The translations under genes were made by a program, and so were the position numbers. DNA of 23,198 nt, taken from CAYHYG01 sp964360835. GTDB taxonomy: Bacteria; Patescibacteriota; Patescibacteriia; UBA1558; 2-01-FULL-52-15. Of the stretch, positions 20,533-23,198 are shown one piece after another. Location of the stretch: positions 1-23,198 of the forward strand of contig CAYHYG010000015.1 of the NCBI GenBank assembly GCA_964360835.1. The letters run 5' to 3'. The first letter of the stretch is position 1. Every line of letters begins with the position of its first letter. The notes beneath the pieces were generated by a model, which did not search any database, was not told where the DNA came from, and saw nothing but the letters and a program-made list of their open reading frames with translations.

Positions 20533-21642
20533 ATGCTAAATTTTGAAACTGCATCTGACAGCCTGATTATTGAGAAAAAGGAAGACTGGGAGCCTATAGT
20601 TGAATTGCCAGAAGATTATAATCTGCCTGCATTTAATAGTGCTGAACTTATACCTGGAGAAAATCAGACTATTCAACATCCCGAAATAATAAGTTCTATT
20701 TCTGCACACGAAAAGTTACTGCCGAATGCGAAAGTACAGGTTGCTTACGGCCCACATTACATAGAGTCAACAAGTATTGATGACTATCTCAGGCATATCG
20801 GCTCTGAGTATAGATTCTATGAAGGGGCTTGCGAAAGGATGCGACAATGGGATAATAAATATCTTTTTTTAGAATTACATAAAAAGGCAATCGTTCATCG
20901 ATACCATAGATTTCATAGTTTGAAAGAGAGGTACGACGGTGAGCGGACCAGGGCAGATCAAAATCAAGCAGTATCAGCCCGAGAACATTCGGTTGTTTGG
21001 GATAAGTATTTCAACGATCTTGGTATTCATGGATTTCGTTCGGAAACGACACAAATGGAAGATTATTTGGATGGAATTGATCAATATTTTGTTCTTGATC
21101 ATAAAGCTATGCTCTCTGACGGTGAAGAAGAATCAGATTCAATATACATCGGTGTACAGAGATCATTTGAAGATAAGAACCTTGAAGTCACCAAAAGCCC
21201 ATTGAGGTATATACCAGAACATCTGGATCTTGGGCCAATTTATCGTGTTTATTGGCATGACCGAGACGCTGACTATGCAAATGTGTATGATCGCTTGACA
21301 ACTCAACGCGACAAGAAATTGAGAGCCGAAGCTGAGACAAGCAAGATGTCGTACCTTGATTATTTGGAAAAGGAGTCGAAAAGAAGAGGGATTAGTCAAA
21401 AAGAATTTTTTAAACGTAGACATTTACCAGCGATAGAACGGGTCATACCAGGTGGTCGGGCCCAACAATATAAATTTGTATTTGAAGTTTTGACAGAAAC
21501 ATACAATCAACTGCGGCACTATTATGAACAGGAGCAAAATCTTGCACGCAGACAAAGATTAGAGAGAGATATAGCGGTAGTAGATTTGGCTTTGAAGAAG
21601 GCACACGAATCGCAAGAACAAAGTGAGGATTTTCATGTTTAG
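20533..21642 (+). CDS. Hypothetical protein (369 aa), possible PD-(D/E)XK-like core
   Basis: No family recognised with certainty. The protein is soluble and charged, with no signal or membrane segment. A helical region lies at about residues 90-150, rich in Arg, Tyr and His. At about residues 165-215 the pattern QMEDYLDGIDQYFVLDHK, then SIYIGVQRSF, resembles the E...GID...(I/V)xVQ core of PD-(D/E)XK nucleases, where Q can replace the final K. The C-terminus (about 275-369) is a long charged helical segment that may form a coiled coil. No SD; the ATG follows an AT-rich stretch. It is single, between the tRNA terminator and a strong bidirectional terminator. A nuclease role is only a hypothesis. 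Confidence 0.7.
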   Translation: MLNFETASDSLIIEKKEDWEPIVELPEDYNLPAFNSAELIPGENQTIQHPEIISSISAHEKLLPNAKVQVAYGPHYIESTSIDDYLRHIGSEYRFYEGACERMRQWDNKYLFLELHKKAIVHRYHRFHSLKERYDGERTRADQNQAVSAREHSVVWDKYFNDLGIHGFRSETTQMEDYLDGIDQYFVLDHKAMLSDGEEESDSIYIGVQRSFEDKNLEVTKSPLRYIPEHLDLGPIYRVYWHDRDADYANVYDRLTTQRDKKLRAEAETSKMSYLDYLEKESKRRGISQKEFFKRRHLPAIERVIPGGRAQQYKFVFEVLTETYNQLRHYYEQEQNLARRQRLERDIAVVDLALKKAHESQEQSEDFHV

Positions 21643-21664
21643 TCAGTGAAGAAAATTAAAAAAG

Positions 21665-21698
21665 AATAACCGCGGCGCGCTTGCGCGCCGCGGTTATT
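21665..21698. terminator. Bidirectional terminator between convergent genes
   Basis: A perfect 16-bp stem AATAACCGCGGCGCGC / GCGCGCCGCGGTTATT with a 2-nt TT loop, between the 369-residue gene and the minus-strand operon. Confidence 0.85.
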
Positions 21699-21710
21699 GT
21701 TACAATGAGG

Positions 21711-21977
21711 TTATGATTCTCTCTTCATCCGACGTACATCGTCGGCTGAAATGTTGTGTTTGGCCGCCATCGATCCTCTGAGGTAGAGAAAAGAAACAGC
21801 CGTTCCCTCTTCTGTTGAGATTGAGATTGTTTTCCTGACGGTGCCATCATTGATTGCATCCTGGAGGATGTCGTTCAGGCGTTTGACAATCTCGACAGCG
21901 CCGTCGTCAGGATAAATCGTGATTTTCTTCAGCAAGAGCCTGACTTCTTGCTGGGGAAATCCATCAGGCCAGATCAT
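21711..21977 (-). CDS. Small hypothetical protein (88 aa), second gene of a minus-strand operon
   Basis: Soluble alpha/beta protein starting MIWPDGFPQQEVRLLLKKIT, with a helix EIVKRLNDILQDAIN and strands around TISISTEEGTAVSFLYL, and a basic C-terminus VRRMKRES. No family recognised. The SD GAGGTGA precedes ATG by 3 nt and overlaps the upstream stop, 10 nt away, so it is probably co-transcribed with the 22305 gene. Ends at the bidirectional terminator. Confidence 0.75.
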   Translation of the reverse strand: MIWPDGFPQQEVRLLLKKITIYPDDGAVEIVKRLNDILQDAINDGTVRKTISISTEEGTAVSFLYLRGSMAAKHNISADDVRRMKRES

Positions 21978-21987
21978 TAGTCACCTC

Positions 21988-22305
21988 TCAATGGTGGGTT
22001 GTCGACGGTGTCTGAGGATGCATTCCAGGCAGTTCGGCGTAGTTCGCCAAACCCTTGAGCCTGTCATACAGTTCTGCTGGCTGACTTTCTGGAGCGGGCC
22101 AGAAAAAACGCAGTNNNNNNNNNNGGGTCTGCAGTTCAGTCACGACTCTGCGCGCCTGAGTCAGAATTTCAAACAGGTCGGTTGCATCACATGACTCGGC
22201 CAGGTCAATTGCTTTGAAGGCAATAGCCCGTAAATTGATGGTCTTTTCTAGGTCGAGCCCGACAGTTGCCTGGCTCCAGAGGTAAGGAAGAAACGAAGGT
22301 GACAT
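21988..22305 (-). CDS. Small hypothetical protein interrupted by a 10-N assembly gap
   Basis: The SD AAGGAG lies 8 nt before ATG. The N-terminal part is helical (LDLEKTINLRAIAFKAIDLA, then ATDLFEILTQARRVVTELQ). The frame then enters 10 Ns (22115-22124) and resumes as LRFFWPAPESQPAELYDRL to the end. The 10 Ns are a conventional gap symbol, so the true length and even the frame across it are unknown. First gene of the operon, with a TTGACA promoter upstream (22393-22388, minus strand). No family recognised. Confidence 0.65.
   Translation of the reverse strand: MSPSFLPYLWSQATVGLDLEKTINLRAIAFKAIDLAESCDATDLFEILTQARRVVTELQTXXXXLRFFWPAPESQPAELYDRLKGLANYAELPGMHPQTPSTTHH
22115..22124. other. Assembly gap (10 N)
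   Basis: Ten consecutive undetermined bases inside a coding frame. The size is probably a placeholder rather than a measured distance. Confidence 0.95.
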
Positions 22306-22364
22306 AGGAGATTCTCCTTATGACCGTTGTAAACGACTCTTGGTAAAGGGCATTGAATTAATAA

Positions 22365-22393
22365 TAATTATCATATTAATTACATTTTGTCAA
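22365..22393 (-). promoter_or_regulatory. Promoter of the minus-strand operon
   Basis: Minus strand consensus TTGACA (22393-22388); the -10 is ambiguous (TAATTA at 22370-22365 with 17-nt spacer, or GATAAT at 22372-22367 with 15). It is divergent from the rRNA promoter 53 nt away. Confidence 0.6.
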
Positions 22394-22446
22394 CTTATAT
22401 GGAAAACTTGTTGAAAACCAGATGTAATTGTGTCATTTACACCTGT

Positions 22447-22475
22447 TTGACAAAGAAGCCGATTAGCTCTATAAT
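22447..22475 (+). promoter_or_regulatory. Consensus promoter of the 23S rRNA transcription unit
   Basis: Perfect TTGACA (22447-22452), 17-nt spacer, perfect TATAAT (22470-22475). Transcription would start near 22482, about 470 nt upstream of the 23S gene. Confidence 0.92.
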
Positions 22476-22599
22476 TCCTTACGAACTAGAACCTATCTCC
22501 CTACTCTGATAATAATTATCTAATATTAGCCAAAATATGACATTATCATTAACGAGCGTAACCATGTAGTGGAGTTTGGGATTTTTAGTGCCCCAACGT

Positions 22600-22619
22600 C
22601 CGCTGCCAAGCGGTTTTTT
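22600..22619 (+). terminator. Terminator-like hairpin in the rRNA leader
   Basis: CCGCT-GCCA-AGCGG followed by TTTTTT, about 120 nt after the predicted start. Its left arm can alternatively pair with GGA (22571-22573) as part of GGAGTTTGGG / CCCCAACGTCC. Confidence 0.55.
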
Positions 22620-22733
22620 GTTCCCTCTCAGTCACTATTTCCTTGAAAAAACATAGAAATCTGCAGAAAAGTGCTAGGAAATCTTCTTACTACCTTTCTG
22701 GATGTTTCTGAACCCTCGCGCAGCGAGGTATAA

Positions 22734-22744
22734 GAACTTTAACA
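22734..22744 (+). promoter_or_regulatory. boxA-like antitermination signal in the rRNA leader
   Basis: GAACTTTAACA closely matches the rRNA boxA consensus TGCTCTTTAACA. A hairpin CCTCGC-GCA-GCGAGG (22714-22728) stands just before it. Further leader hairpins are CTATGCC/GGCATAG (22770-22787), CCCTGAACT/AGTTCAGGG (22792-22815) and CTTACGCCTT/AAGGTGTAAG (22871-22892). Confidence 0.6.
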
Positions 22745-22954
22745 ATTGAATATTCATGAGCATCTTGTTCTATGCCTGCGGGCATAGGACGCCCTGAACT
22801 TTAGACAGTTCAGGGTAACTCAAACGATTAATTTCGTAAGAGTCAATAAAAATAATGTCTATTTGCTTACCTTACGCCTTGCAAGGTGTAAGGAGACGTG
22901 ATCAACTGTCGCTTTTGTACTTCAATAAAGCGGCCTAAAGCTCTCAGAGTTTTA

Positions 22955-23198
22955 GATAGTTGTCACAAGGGCATACGGTGGATGCCTTGACATCAAAAGT
23001 CGATGAAGGACGTAGCAATCTGCGATAAGCTTCGGTGAGGTGATAAGCGACCTGTGACCCGAAGATTTCCGAATGGGGTAACCCTGCTGTTTGAAGAACA
23101 GTAATCTTTATCTGAATTCATAGGATAAAGAAGAGAACCTGGGGAAGTGAAACATCTCAGTACCCAGAGGAAGAGAAAGAATTATGCGCATCTATTAA
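22955..23198 (+). rRNA. rrl: 23S ribosomal RNA, 5' part (truncated by window edge)
   Basis: The sequence from about 22955 aligns by eye with the 5' end of bacterial 23S rRNA: ACGGTGGATGCC, GATGAAGGACG, AATCTGCGATAAGC, GATTTCCGAATGGGG, AACCTGGGG, TGAAACATCTCAGTACCC. The exact 5' end is estimated from the E. coli spacing. No 16S gene or spacer tRNA lies in the preceding 2.6 kb, so it is not in a standard 16S-23S operon. Whether introns follow cannot be seen. Confidence 0.94.

Overview
The window looks like a chromosomal piece of a Patescibacteria (Candidate Phyla Radiation, CPR) genome. The evidence is a short archaeal-size PurA, a CPR-style diversity-generating retroelement (DGR) with a bAvd-type accessory protein, S23-like four-helix-bundle and GIY-YIG genes, many lineage-specific small proteins, and housekeeping genes without Shine-Dalgarno (SD) sequences. 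UGA and UAG are used as ordinary stops. A run of 10 Ns (22115-22124) marks a scaffold gap, so this is an assembled draft, probably a metagenome-assembled genome. The phylum-level call is an inference from gene content.

Layout. 1-6145: end of nusA, proton pyrophosphatase hppA, trigger factor tig, a small minus-strand gene, then an overlapping cluster of endonuclease IV (nfo), an inositol-monophosphatase-family enzyme, a DUF167/YggU protein and a 49-residue membrane protein. 6146-9664: a GIY-YIG pseudogene, tRNA-Gly, an intact GIY-YIG gene, tRNA-Leu(UAA), two tandem DUF218/YdcF-like genes and a capA-like gene broken by one in-frame TGA. 9665-11580: two small genes, a possible structured RNA, a four-helix-bundle gene flanked by inverted repeats, and ssb. 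11747-16739: a large surface protein with lamin-tail and PKD domains, small genes, a membrane/peptidoglycan-binding minigene coupled to an NlpC/P60-like peptidase, and purA. 16740-19713: the DGR. 19738-20467: tRNA-Leu(UAG), tRNA-Val and tRNA-Ala. 20533-22305: a 369-residue hypothetical protein and a two-gene minus-strand operon. 22447-23198: promoter, long leader and 5' end of a 23S rRNA gene with no 16S gene in front of it.

The main find is the DGR at 17070-19646. A 221-residue variable protein ends in a 115-nt variable repeat (VR, 17620-17734). A matching template repeat (TR, 18137-18251) lies downstream. The two copies differ at 16 positions, all of them adenines in the TR; the 84 non-adenine TR positions are identical. 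A bAvd gene follows on the opposite strand, then a reverse transcriptase with a YADD active site. The reverse transcriptase and bAvd would copy the TR RNA with adenine-specific errors and overwrite the 3' end of the target gene, so its protein surface is diversified.

A second pattern concerns gene style. Housekeeping genes here mostly lack an SD and several have a -10-like box only 5-7 nt before ATG, which suggests leaderless mRNAs. Seven small or accessory genes, including the DGR target, have clear SDs, mostly TTGACA-type promoters, GC-richer codons and strong intrinsic terminators.
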